From Ziziphus jujuba (taxonomy: Eukaryota; Streptophyta; Magnoliopsida; Rosales; Rhamnaceae): 64,000 bases of DNA. The notes below the pieces were generated by a model, which did not search any database, was not told the DNA's origin, and worked only from the letters and a program-made list of their open reading frames with translations. Location of the stretch: the NCBI RefSeq assembly GCF_031755915.1, contig NC_083390.1:24919001-24983000 (forward strand), given 5' to 3'. Below are positions 12,858-25,038 of the stretch, piece after piece; within the stretch, counting starts at the first letter, position 1, and each line of letters starts with the position of its first letter. Both the position numbers and the translations under genes were made by a program.

Positions 12858-13130
12858 TTAGTGGATAGAATGTATTTTGTTTGTTTATTCACATGTGCGT
12901 GGACGTCCGGGACAACCTATAAATACCCTGAGTCACTTTTCATTATAACCACCAGAAACAAGTTTTTATATGAATTAACTGCTATTCTAATTTTTCACTC
13001 ACAGCTAATTTTGTTTGTTTGTTTATTTATTTGTCATACCTGCTTGTGAAACCATTGACTCTCAAAACCACAACAACACCCAAAAAGGACCTTTTTAAAA
13101 TAATATATATTGTTAATAGAAGTAATTGAT
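12858..13130 (+). promoter_or_regulatory. TN promoter relic, copy 1
   Basis: Contains TTCACATGTGCGTGG, then TATAAATA (12918-12925), then ATAACCACCAGAA at 12945. The last matches the start region of the TN copy at 14988 (ATGACCACCAGAA), with the ATG changed to ATA. No TIR sequence follows, so this is a promoter and start region cut off from its gene. Further copies are at 16580 and 20565. Confidence 0.55.
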
Positions 13131-13870
13131 CATATTGTTAAAATTCAGTTTCCGCTTCACCTACAAAAACCAAGGAAAGAAGATGTTTGATTTATTTAAT
13201 TATTTTTTCCCCTGCTTATTTGTCTTGGACCTTCTTATCAATCAATTAGGATACGTAGTATTATTTTCTAAAACTACTCCGCGTTTGAGACCTTAATTTA
13301 TATTTTTACCAAAAAAGAATACCTTAATATTTATATATACATTTTCATAATTTAATATTCATCCTTACATTCCTCACAAATACGTATAATAGTTTGCAGC
13401 TATAGAATTAACAAACACTCTTAGAGCATTTCAGATAACTATTTAAATATATCACATTATTTTATTTCAAAAAGTCAATTTTCAAAAAAAAATTTATTTT
13501 AACTTTTTAAAATAAATAGTTGGTTTGATTATTCAAATATAAAGAATAAAATTTCTTCTTTGTTTCAAAATCATATTCATATAATTTAATACAATACACA
13601 TTTTTTTGTTAATATTATAATATTTAATAGATAATTCATATAAAAAAAAAGAAATTGTAAATAAAATAAAGAATGTTTATAGAGAAAATAAAAATAAAGA
13701 GCAAATTAAAATTGTTGTTAGGAGTTTTTCAAAAATTTACTATTTAAAATTTTATTTTAAAAGATGCTCTATAAAATAATAGAAGTTAGATCAACTCCTT
13801 TCTAAATATTAGTACAACATTGTTCCGAGTTACCAAAAATTCAAAAAAATGGAAAGAAAAAAAATTCAGA
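13131..13870. other. Gene-free AT-rich stretch
   Basis: Very AT-rich sequence with no coding pattern and no recognisable element between the promoter relic and the TN pseudogene 4 terminus. Confidence 0.6.
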
Positions 13871-14864
13871 TAGATAATGCATTAATTACATTCTTCGTCT
13901 TCGTCCTCGTCTTCAACTCTCTCTCGCTTAGCTATTTCATCGGACCATTCTGGTTGTGGTCTCCCACGTAGGAAGTTACCAAGATCTACAAGCTGTAAAG
14001 GATTACCATGAGCAATTTTTACAATATTGTTGCAATCCTCTTCATACTCAACCGGAAAGTAGTTATCTGCAAATGCTCTCACACGTAACACTTGAAGAGC
14101 TTCATCATCGGTTAATTTATCAACTTCATAAATGTACTTGTCTCCAAATTGGTTTAAAACATGTTTATTTTTACTCGTTACAATTACTCTGCTACCTCGA
14201 CCTAACCAATTTTCGACTTTCCAATTTCCAACTAAATCTTGTATTTGCTTGGAGGAATCGACATCGTCGAGAACAATAAGCAACCTTTTAGAAAGCAGTC
14301 TTCTCCTTAGTAGATTTTTTCCAGGACCATCATTCCGTACATAACCTTGAATCTTGAAGGATTTTTCATAGAGACGCTTTTGTAAGTGAATTATATCGTT
14401 CTTTTTGCATTCCTTTGTTACGTTGGCAATGAAAGCAGTAGCATCAAATTTGTGTTTGACCCTTTCAAAAACTGTCTATATCCAACAGTGAGTCCATTTT
14501 TTCCATACGAGAACCCATTCCAACTAATAACTCGTTATCACCACGTGGGCATGTTTGATTCAATTTTTCCCATATATCTGTAACAATTTCCTTAATAAAA
14601 TCTGTCTCATGCCTGAAAAGAAAAATAAATAAATAATTTTGCAAAACCTTTTATGTGAACTACAAGTCATAAAGAAAACAAATCAAAAAGAAATGTTAAT
14701 TTGTCAATTGTTTTTTCAATGTTTTCATTTGATAGTTAATGGCATCACAAGGTATGACAAATAAATAAATGACTGGTTATCTAGTATATTATCGAAAAAT
14801 AAAAGAAATAAAATGAATTAGTAAAGTTACTAGCTAACATATTAGATGTATCACCAAGTCTCTT

Positions 14865-15183
14865 TATATACATTAGTTTTCAAACAAAGAGCTAGCTATG
14901 ATTCGGTACTTCTAAAATACAGCAAGCATTAAATATTAATTATAGTTAACCAAGCTATTATTAGCAGCATACACCAAAGTCCCTAACATGACCACCAGAA
15001 CATCTCCAAATTCTTCATTAATCTTGTCATGGAAATACGATGTGTTCCTCAGTTTCAGAACAGATCATTTGTACCATGCTTTGAATCAGAAAGGAATCAA
15101 TCCCTTCAGGGATGACGTCGATGAAAACCTTGTTCACATTCGACATCACCCATCAATGCGATTGAAGAATAAAGATGGTAGTG
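14865..15183 (+). pseudogene. TIR-domain fragment with its own promoter, inside the intron of TN pseudogene 4
   Basis: Plus-strand start of another TN copy. It has a TATATA motif near 14865, then ATG at 14988 (MTTRTSPNSS), YDVFLSFR, and a deletion removing the EEDTGKSF segment. TDHLYHALNQKGINPF continues to about 15176, where homology stops within AIEES-like sequence. It lies head-to-head with the TIR exon of TN pseudogene 4, inside its intron, so an inversion or ectopic insertion took place. Confidence 0.75.
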
Positions 15184-15488
15184 TTGGATTATGTAGCGAA
15201 TTTCTTGGAACTATATTTATATGAAATAAAGAAGAGGGAATTATATATATATACGCACCTGCCTTTTAAATCCCACCGAAAGCGAGAGAGATTGATCACT
15301 TCCAAATATCATTCTTCATTCATTTAGTTATTTACTTTTCCAAAACATTGTTTCTTAAAAATAAAATGGTTGGATTATGCAGCAAATTTCTTGGAACAAT
15401 ATTTATGTGAAATAAAGTAGAGAAAATTATATATTATACGTACCTGTCTTTCAAATCCCAACGAGAGCGAGAGAGATTGATCACTTCC
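15184..15488. repeat. 120-bp direct repeat spanning the TIR exon end and splice donor
   Basis: 15184-15303 and 15369-15488 are nearly identical. Each holds the last part of the minus-strand TIR exon, its GTACGT/GTGCGT donor and the first bases of the intron. The left copy is the extra one and marks the breakpoint of the rearrangement that brought in the plus-strand TIR fragment. Confidence 0.8.
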
Positions 15489-15959
15489 GTTAAAGCCCCC
15501 TCCCATTTCTTCACTTTCTCGACAATGTCTTTGAAAACTTGTTGACGCTCCGCAAAGCAAGCCTTTCCACACTCCACAATCAGTTGGGTTGGAACCACAT
15601 CATACAAAACTGGATAAATAGCCTCCAGTCGCAGATCTTTCTTGCATTCGGCAATCTTGACAAGTTGGTCCAAGCATCGAGTCGAAGATGCATAATTTTC
15701 CGAGAAAACAACGATTGTGAATCTCGATTCTTCAATTGCTTTGGAGGGTACTAAAGAACCAAGCTTTTGATCATCATCCCTGAATGTAATGATTCCTTTC
15801 TTATTCAAAGCATTGTACAAATGGTCTGTAAAGCTTTTGCCTGTATCCTCCTCCTTGAAACTCAGGAACACATGATATTTCCATGGTGATGAAAATGATG
15901 AATTCGAACATGTTTCTGAGGTCATTTTCGGAATTTGGTTAATTATGACCAATAATGCC

Positions 15960-16265
15960 TTTGAATCTAACTAGTATATCTCTTTCTTCTCTCAGCAACC
16001 CCTGTTTTTCAAATTAACCAATAGTTTCTCTCAAAACCACTTGATTTTTAAAAAATAAATAAATAAATTGAGCATTGTAAACAGGGCTTTTAATTCCAGC
16101 TGCTCTCTAACAAATCAAGGAGTTTCCTAGAAAAAGTTCCACGGTTAGTGGATCCCCGACCAGTACAGGCACTCAAAGCAGAGCAGAGAGAGAGGATGAG
16201 AATGGAGGCAGAGGTGTTAAGGTCCTTGTATTTATAACTTTATTGTCCTAATCTTTATCAGGAAA

Positions 16266-16296
<31 letters not shown>

Positions 16297-16579
16297 TCTT
16301 TATTGATTTTTTTTGGATAAAATAAAAATAATGGACCTTTGGTGAGCATCGTTGATCCAGATTTTAAAAAACTGTGAACCATTAGCAGTTATACCTTTGT
16401 AACCATACAGGAATTTATAAACTGTCCAATCTATCATTGTCCGGCTGTCTCTATCATCCTATCATCCTTTCTTACAGTGCTCAGTACGTGAAATCCATAT
16501 CAAGATTTAAATACGACTTGTTAAGACTCGAACCTGCAACTTCTGCAAGGAAATAAAAAAAAAAAAAACTTTTATTGAC
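15960..16579. other. Gene-free stretch upstream of TN pseudogene 4
   Basis: Upstream sequence of the minus-strand TN copy, with no clear promoter, followed by an (AT)n run near 16275-16297. No gene recognised. Confidence 0.5.
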
Positions 16580-17020
16580 TTAGAATGTATTTTGTTTGTT
16601 TATTCACATGTGCGTGAACGCCCGGGACAACCTAATAAATACCCTGAGTCACTTTTCATAATAATCATCAGAAACAAGTTTTTATATGAATTAACTGCTA
16701 TTTCACTCACAGCTAATTTTGTTTGTTTGTTCATTTATTTGAAAAAAGACCTTTTTAAAATAATATATATTGTTACTAGAAGTAACTGATCATATTAATC
16801 ATGCAGTGCAAGTAATAGTTCTAGTTTAGAGGATCTGCTAACTTTCTTCTTCATCCTCAACCCAATTTTTTGGATTAATTTCGCCCTTCTACTTATAATT
16901 TGTTGCAATTTAAACTCTTTGGAATTTCTCAATAACAAAAATCCTGGTTAGCAAAAGGAGAAAACAGAGCAAAAACTGAGTCTGGCATTATAAGAAAATG
17001 CCTTTGAATCAGCACTTGTT
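16580..17020 (+). repeat. TN promoter relic, copy 2, with attached flank
   Basis: Same sequence as at 12858 (TTCACATGTGCGTG, TAATAAATACC, ATAATCATCAGAA), then about 200 bp further shared with 20820-21075 (CAACCCAATTTTTTGGATTAA, AAAATCCTGGTTAGCAAAAG). So 16580-17020 and 20565-21075 are two copies of one duplicated block. Confidence 0.7.
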
Positions 17021-17209
17021 ACTATATGCCTTATAATAACTCGTTTTTCTATTATTAGTATTTTATTTTGGTAATATTAGCTGTATTACTCATAAAAAGC
17101 TCCTCAGAAAGGCGGATTCCAGGATAGATTTCTCCCTCATTAGATCAGCATCTGCTAGTGTCAAGAATTCTGAGGGAAAAGAACGCATATAGGACAGATC
17201 AAAAGAGAG

Positions 17210-19600
17210 GTTACTATATGGCTTAGCTGGTTTTTCTATTATTTTTATATCATATGAATATATTAAATAGAAATTGACTCTCAAATAAAGACAAATATAA
17301 AGATATCGCAGATCGCTAAAAAGATCATACCAATGGGAATTTGAAGGAAAAAAAAAAATTTATCAATGAATATTCATATTAAAATTTAAAAGGATCTTTA
17401 AATAATATTCTAAAGTCAATAAAATATCAAAAAACAAAATAATAAATGGTTCTACTCACATTAACTAAATTTTAATGATATTTTTATATTGTAAGTTTTT
17501 ATATTTATATATATATATATATGTATAGCCACTGTTTGCCATGGTTAAATTGGAAAACATATATATATATATATACGAAAATTTTATGATGAGGACGGTT
17601 CGCATGAAAATCGCAGTATTAGTGATGGTTTTTCATAATATTAACGATGATTTTTTAAAAAATCGTCACCAATATTATAAAAAATTATCACCAATACTGT
17701 GATCCGTATAAGAATCGTCCGAACCATACACATATATATACTTTACTTTTTTATTTATATCAATGAATAATCATCAAGTGACATCCCCATCTTATTGACG
17801 TTACTTGTGTGTGACGTTTAATACTATGCCAACGTTTCAACGACATAGGTATGACGTATAATACAAACTTCGATGCACGTCCACATTCAAGGGACTGTTA
17901 TATTAATTATTAGCATGTGCCATAGATTTGACCGAGTTACTGATCCCCAAAATACTACCATATAATATATATTTTTGGCCCATGCCACTGTATGGCTTAG
18001 ATGTTATTTTTATTATTATTATACCTTGTGAATTAGTTAGGCATTGACTTTTTTTTTTTTAGATAAAACTTTAATATTATTAAAAAATTAATGAACCGAA
18101 CAATCTCACAGGATGAGAGGCTGGAGTCATTATGTAACGAGAAATTTTTAAAAAAAAATTACAAACCATTACAAATTGATTGGATTGTTCGGGTTAGATT
18201 GGATTTTGCCCATCCTATCTATAAATGGTCGGCATCTTCTAGAGGGACTGGTTCGGCCGTCCTTTGATTCACTCTTTTAATCGCCAGTCCATCCACAAAA
18301 TCATTCACCACCTTCAAAACATAAAATAAAAATAAATTTCAATGTGTGGAGTCACGTTGGATCCATCTCATTCTTCTTCAAACTTAAGAGTGACTTTTGA
18401 GGGAGACTTTATTTTTTCAAGGCAAGTTTTAAGGTATTCATCTCGTCAAGTTTAATTTACAATTTATACATATAGTGTATATTAGTTTATAATATTTACA
18501 TCTTATAGAACCGTTAGATTATATTAAATTAAAATTTCAACAATATATATTTTAAACATACACATTAATATCAACTGGATCTACATAAAAATATGTATCA
18601 TCAATAAAGGTGTATTAATTGATAAATATTAGAAAAATTAATATTTATTAGTGAATATTGATCAAAGGAACAAAATTAATATTTGTGCTGAAATGATAGA
18701 TCAACTGAAAATATATAATTGTTTGCACTAGGCTGTCCCGTAGGGACTTGTTTACATCGGTCCAAAAGATTTTTTGTATATGCCTCTCACACTTTCTAAA
18801 GCTCCGAGCGTTAATAGTATATCGATCGACAAATAAACTCTGAACCAGAAGAATAATGAGTAATATTCCAAGGTATGGCTAGTTATCTATCACAAACAAT
18901 GGAAGACATATAGATGGCACACATATAAAAAGAAAAAGTAAAGAAAGACTTCTAATTAAGCATGTCTCCTAGAGAGGATGTATAAATAGAGGGCATAATA
19001 GACAGATTAAATATTACATACTTTTATATAATAGTTGATGTAATAGGGGATATAATTGTTGATGCAATATTTTTTTATTATTATTTTTACTTTTTTTTTT
19101 GTTTTTTTTTATAGTTGAAATAGGTTCCGATTATAAAATAATCATGTCATGTTAATATAATCTAGTTATGTATGTATATAATTATACTTTGGTGTGCCCA
19201 ACATTTTTGTGCTATGATTGTTATGTCCAACATAAAATAAAAAGAATTGTCATACTTTGTGAAAATATAGATTCTCAAATAGAAACATAAAAGATGCGTA
19301 TCACCGTTAAAGTTATCATAATAGAAAAAATATTTATATCTATATTTATTATTTATCAATAAAGTAATGATCAAAGCATAGAATATTAAAACTAATTGTG
19401 ATAACAACGAATTAATTAATTAATTAAAATTAATTATATACAGAAGCATGTGATAGATCAATATATAAATATATAATCAATAATGTTTGTGCTTTCACAC
19501 TTTTCCAATACTCCAATCAATAAAAAACGAAGAAAAATAAAAGGCTGAAATAATATGTAGTCGTTGAGATGTTGCACATACGTAAGATCTTTGACTTTAG
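17210..19600 (+). repeat. Segmental duplication, left copy (matches 49395-51370)
   Basis: Non-coding block that realigns in order with 49395-51370. Shared landmarks include ATATGGCTTAGCTGGTTTTT (17215 / 49411), GACGTATAATA-type sequence (17850 / 49910), TCACACTTTCTAAAGCTCCG (18786 / 50419) and TTTGTGCTTTCACACTTTTC (19486 / 51262). The left copy has an extra hairpin element (17585-17730) and about 290 bp near 18170-18460 that are missing on the right. The blocks lie downstream of the Ma-like 3' ends C and B, so they belonged to the tandem gene unit. Confidence 0.75.
17585..17730. mobile_element. Hairpin MITE-like insertion
   Basis: An almost perfect inverted repeat of about 140 bp. The left arm starts GAGGACGGTTCG (17591) and the right arm ends CGTCCGAACC (about 17726), with the turn near TTTTTTAAAAAA (17651-17662). 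It lies inside an AT-rich tract and is missing at the equivalent point of the duplicate near 49780, so it was gained after the duplication. No coding capacity; family not assigned. Confidence 0.75.
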
Positions 19601-20564
19601 TTTTATTTCATTTTGGACATTGTACATTTAACTTATTTTATTTAAATCTTAATAATTTATTTAGTTTTAATATATTACGTTAATAATATTTTTAAATTAT
19701 AATAAGAAACTTATTTTCATCAAAATTTTTATTAATTTTTTTACCCATATTGAAAGGAAAATTAAATTGAAAACCTTATTTGAAATATATATATATATAA
19801 TTTTACATGAAGCTTAAATTGAAACCAAAATGAAACTAGAGGCATTTAATTGAAAATTTTGAAACGTAAGGTACTCAATTGAAATTAAAGGCAAACTAGA
19901 GGATCCGAAAATATGGTGAACCTTCTATTATTTAAGATACTTTATTTAAATTTTAATTATTTGTGGTATTTAAAGTTCAAAATAATACAATTTCTTTTAA
20001 AGCAAATTCTTTACATTTTAGTATGATTTTATATTACCAAAGGAATCAAACTGATCTTTAAATTAAACAACATTTGAAATCAAATTACAAATAACAAATT
20101 TAGTCGTACTTTTAAAAAAAAAAAAAAATTGATGTTGGTGCAAAACAACCATTTTATGTAATATCCAAACACATATATTATTATATACTTGCCACTACTA
20201 TATATAAATACTTTATAGCTTTCGTCCCGAGTTCATTGAACACAATGTCAATTATCATAGCTTTCATCAATCGATGTATCTCGAATTCAGGCTTAGCCAT
20301 TTTGGAGCAACAATTGCATGATTTCCAGACCTCTTGGTCCAAGACATATTATTTATTTAAAAAAAAAAATTAAAAAAAAAAAAAGCCCCACATCGTATGG
20401 ATTCACATATGGAATCCACATATTGTCTTTGGGAACCACAAGGTCTTGAGTCTACCCGTACATACACTTCTAAAATTACTTTATAGCTTTCATCCCGAGT
20501 TCATTGAACAGAAATTTACAGAGGGCCCCCCCATATGTCAATTATAGCTTTCATCAATCGAATT
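19601..20564. other. Gene-free stretch with a short local duplication
   Basis: AT-rich and non-coding. A block beginning CCCGAGTTCATTGAACA and containing TCAATTAT-AGCTTTCATCAATCG occurs at about 20226-20275 and again at 20490-20560, with about 200 bp of unrelated sequence between. Confidence 0.6.
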
Positions 20565-21075
20565 GAATTGAATGTATTTTGTTTGCCTATTCACATGTGC
20601 GTGGACGCCAGGGACAACCTAATACATACCCTGAGTCAACCTTACCTTTTAGGACTCTTCATTATGACCACCAGAAAACAAGTTTTTATATGGATTAACT
20701 ACGATTCTAATTTTTCACTCACAGCTATTTTTGTTTGTTTGTTTATTTATTTGTCATACCTACTTGTGGAGCCATTGACTCTCAAATGGAACCCAAAAAA
20801 AAAAAAATAGACCTTTTAAAATAATACATATTGTTAAATACAAGTAATTGATCATATTGATCATGCAGTACCAATAATTGTTCTAGTTTAGAAGATCTGG
20901 TAACTTTCTCCTTCATTCTCAACCCAATTTTTTAGATTAATTTAGACCTTCTATTTTTAATTTGTCGCAATTTAGGCCCTTAGAATTACTCAATACAAAA
21001 ATCCTGGTTAGCAAAAGGAAAAAAACATAGCAAAAACAGAGTCCGGTTTTACAAGAAAATGCCTTTGATAAAGAA
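20565..21075 (+). repeat. TN promoter relic, copy 3, with attached flank
   Basis: Third copy of the promoter relic. ATGACCACCAGAA is kept here with an intact ATG (20664), but the TATA box has decayed to TAATACATA and what follows is not TIR sequence. The short open frame from 20664 is therefore not considered a gene. Confidence 0.65.
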
Positions 21076-21643
21076 GGTTGAAATTGCAAAATTGCACCAT
21101 GAAAGAGTCAAGCATTTCATCTAAACATGATGATGATAGAAAAAATCAACATACTAGGGAGAGCTCTAGTTGTAACCCAATCAATCGGAAATAAGCTTCT
21201 CACAATTAAGCATCAACACTTTTGTCTATTTATCCAAAACGTACCACAAAATGCAAAAGAGAACAGAGTAGAAAGCCAGTGAAAGTGGAGCGCGAGAATA
21301 GGTGGCTATATATTAGCTCTCCAACATTGGGTAGAAATAGTCCTCAAAACAACAATCTACTTGGGCAGAGAGGTTATTGCACAATTCTCTGGTCCATCCA
21401 GTCTTTCTTCTTGAGGATCAGGAACAAAGCTGCTATATTTGCTAGTTTCTGCATGACCATCATGGCATTGGCCCTTGTCTCTTTCATTATCAAATTTAGT
21501 ATGGGATGTTGGATCTTGATTGTCAATCAACAAGGCCATGCAGTGGTTTATTGTCTGCTTAAACTCCTCCTCATAATGCCGGAATAGAAGACGAAGACCA
21601 CACTTCTGAGCATTCTAGCCTCCTCTATCGCTTGGGAATGAAG

Positions 21644-24600
21644 TGTCAGGATCCGTCCAAAATTCCTCATCGGAACCCTAGACAAGCCCTAATCCCAGGA
21701 AAACCCTACCGGACCTTCCAATGGAAAATCCAGCAGAACCTCCCCTAAGGGTTGGATTTACCACAATTTTCCTGCACTGAAAACACACTTCTAGAAACAT
21801 CCCCTTATTCCTCCCACATGATTACAATTTAATCCACAACTTTCAGCACTCCGATAAAATAAATAAGAAATTCATGCAGTATTGATACAATAGGTCCAGT
21901 AAATATACAGAACATCATAAGTTACAGATGAGTGTGAAAGTTATACAACATAAAATAGGAAACAATAATACAATAGAATACAAGGAAGCATAACTCTTTG
22001 AAACTCAACAGCAACAAACGTCGAGCTTGATTCTGATGTCGTCTACCAGCCCGAACCTAAGGGAACGGAATTTGAAAAACGTGAGATGCTAATCATCTCA
22101 GTGAGTGACCCTATCTACTGTATAATTATAATAGTAACGAAAATTATAGTACATTTGAATAATTAACAATAAATGAGTAAATAAATAATAATTAATTGAA
22201 AATAATATTCTCTCTCAAAATCCTCATGGTTCACTCGGTTGGAAAAGTTCCCCTTTTAAAATATTTCACAAAACCCAGCAATTATATTTCTCCAAAAATC
22301 AAGGTAGCCAATAAATAATTAATTAAATAATAAATAAATGGAATATCAACATTTAAAATACAAAATCATGCAAATAATAATATAGAGGTCCACAATTTAT
22401 ATGAAAATATTTAATCAATAAATACCAATAAAACGCAACAATTTTTGGAACCCAATGCACTCAGAAAAATAATCCGGAATAAAGTAAATTTTGAATAACA
22501 ATTAATAAATCATATAGAAAAATGCCACTAAATTATTTCTTTGAAATAAACGGTAAAATTTAAATACATTAACCATTTTTAATTGAATAGTATTCCCAAA
22601 TAATAAGCTTAAAAATTCAATCGAAAATAGCCTGACGCACCACACTATATACCAGTGATGCCCTACGGTACTCAGCGTCCCGAGCATCCTCAAGTAGGGG
22701 TTAAAGAAAGAACCGGCATACGGTCGCTTCGGCGTCCCGACAGCATCGCTGCTAAAACCTGTCATCCCATCCTAGGAGGAGGGCAGTTATGTGCACTATA
22801 CTAAACCGGCCTGCCCTAAGGTCCATAGGTAACTCACGGGAGACTGTCATCCCGGCCTAGGAGGAGGGCGGTTATGTGCACTACACTAAACCGGCCTGCC
22901 CTCAGGTCCATAGGTAACTCACGGGAGACTAAAACCTACGCGCTAATCACAATCTCATGTACAGTACAGAATATCGGTACTGCATAAGTGCGTCTAAAAT
23001 AATTAAAATAAAATAAATACCAATAGCCCATTTTTATTATTACCAAAAATTTTTGAAATTTACCGTGGGAGTTATAAAAATCTCAAATCCCACAATCCTT
23101 GCATTTCTCATCATAAATCATCAATATAGAAAAGAAATATGGTTTACTCAAAACCATGAATTCAACCACCTCGCATTATAAATGCATAATTACCTTTTTA
23201 AAACATACAGCACCATCATACCAATATTTTTCTTCAAATCCTTTAAATCAAATTTTTTTTCCAAAATAATATATAAGGCTCACAAAAATATTTAAATATA
23301 TTTTCTCTTCATAAGCCCTTGATTGTACATGAAAATTCTCGGTAAAAATAATAATAATAGTAATTCAGAATTTAAATAATAAATTCTTTGAATTTCTCCA
23401 ATATTCAATCATGGCATCAAAATATATATGTGTATGCATATAACCAAACATCCGAAATTTGACATTATAAAATAAATACCCAATTTTATAAAATTCCAAC
23501 CACATACATATATTTTCCAAATATTCAAATATCACCAAATAAATATAAATCATCAACCGAAATTAGTTTTTAAGGTAGGTCACTCACCTGGAGCATGCAA
23601 TTAATCCAAGATCCTCCATGGGATCAATTCCATGACGTACACGTGCTCCTAGAACAACAATATTACACATCTCAAATAAATTAATATTTTATTCGAGTAA
23701 ATAATACCTGGTATCCGGGGGGACTAACAAAAACGTTAACCAAAATTGACGAGTAATATACCAAATCGAAGCTTGGGAGGCGGAGATTATGCATCCGGTC
23801 TTACTTTCCGGAGATCGGACCGGTGGTGGCCGAAATCTCCCCGGAAAGCTCTCGGCCTTTAGAGCCTTGATTCTCCCAAACCATCGTGAATTGGAGGAAA
23901 AGGACACCAGATTTGGATTCAGGGGGTCGGAATTAGTGGGGAGGGACTGAAGACGTGACTGGGTACTCGTCGGAATTGGATTTTCCAGCGAGCCTCGGAG
24001 ACCCACCGGAAACCATCGCCTCCGGCGACGCGTCCGGTGGCCAATGGCTGAGATTTTTAGGGGTTTTGTAGATCGAGGGGAGAGGGTTCCAACGGGATCG
24101 GTGATGAGGCAAACAGAGGCCGGAGGGCGAAGAGATCTGGGTTTGAAGGTGGCGACGCCGCCGCCGGAAAAAGCCCCGATCCAAGAGCATCGCCGGTCGG
24201 TTGGCCGTGAAATTTTGGAGGTTGGCCAGAAATGAGGAGGTGGTGAGGGGTGGTTGGCACATGCGGCCTGAAAATGGCCAGAAATGGGTCAAACGGCGAT
24301 GGCCAGTGGTGGAGGGGAAAAATGGCCGTCGCAGGAAAACGCTCCGATCCCGGCGCGTTACCGGCCGGTTGGCCGTGAGATTTGGGTGGCCGGTTGGAAT
24401 TGAGGAGGCAGAGGCAGTGGGATGGCGCGTGTGGCCCTCCGGTGGCCGGACGATGGCCAACCGGTGGTGGCCGGTGTTTCTCCTCCTCTCTTTCTCTCTC
24501 CTCTCTCCCTTTCTCTCTCTTCTCTCCCACCTCACCTAAGAAAAATCACATTGGTGCCACTGTGCACTCACAGGAATGGCTGAGATCGCGACACGTGGTG

Positions 24601-25038
24601 TTTCATTGTTCACCGATTCAAAATATTAAAATATTACGGTATTCGGAAAACTTCGCATGTCCATAACTTTCAAACCACATGTCTAAATCGGACGTACCGC
24701 TACTCTACAGACTCGTATCGATGAGTACTTCACAAACATGCATGAGTCAAAGCTCATTTCCCATAAATAAAAAGTCAACTCCAGCACCCTTAGACAGTTT
24801 GGATCCCAATCTTGTTTTGCTCATAACTTTCAAACCGTAACTCCGTTTTCGATGTGCTACTAGTCTACGAACTCGTGCCAACGCGTACTTTGTAATGGTA
24901 CCTTAGTCAACCTAGAATTCCATCTAAGTCAAAAAGTCAACTTTTGACCCATTCGATCCACGATCAAAGTCAACGGTCAACGGTCAACCTCGATCAAAGT
25001 TGAAAAATTTCCGGTGTACTTCGGGACGGGGTGTTGTA
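21644..25038 (-). mobile_element. Solo LTR C (3.4 kb), minus orientation, in the post-LRR exon of remnant C
   Basis: Same family as the LTRs at 4027 and 6878, inverted: TGTCAGGATCC at 21644, and an end related to GGACGGGGTGTTACA at 25038 (here GTGTTGTA). The host exon breaks at AATGAAG and resumes at GAAGCC, so GAAG (5-bp TGAAG less one base) is duplicated. It contains an 85-bp tandem repeat (22761-22930) and a GC-rich section with meaningless open frames (23690-24540). No internal retrotransposon region is present. Confidence 0.85.
22761..22930. repeat. 85-bp tandem duplication within solo LTR C
   Basis: Two adjacent copies, 22761-22845 and 22846-22930, differing at a few bases. Both contain GGAGGAGGGC and AACTCACGGGAGACT. 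The other LTR copies in the window have one copy of this segment. Confidence 0.85.

Larger units (their letters stand above)
13882..15925 (-). pseudogene. TIR-NB-ARC (TN) pseudogene 4, P-loop deleted
   Basis: Minus-strand TN gene with two recognisable exons. Exon 1 (15925-15444) starts at ATG (MTSETCSNSS) and encodes a complete TIR domain (YHVFLSFKEEDTGKSF to RWDLKDR), ending AG/GTACGT. Exon 2 starts at 14612 after TTTTCAG. A deletion between MDSLLDID and KHKFDATAF removed the whole P-loop and shifted the frame. Downstream the frame is open (14283-13882): LIVLDDVD, RGSRVIVTS, GNPLQL, then the acidic tail EDEDEDEECN and stop, as in TN pseudogene 1. The 831-bp intron holds a TIR fragment in the opposite orientation. 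The TIR catalytic region reads RCLDQL, with Gln for the usual Glu. Confidence 0.85.

Noticed and set aside
20535..20810. Open frame of 91 codons from the promoter relic
   Set aside because: It begins at a conserved TN start codon but continues in non-TIR, simple-sequence DNA; not shared with the other two relics.
23689..24666. Long open frames (to 200 codons) on both strands
   Set aside because: CG-rich part of solo LTR C; composition effect, no conserved domain, not shared with the other LTR copies.
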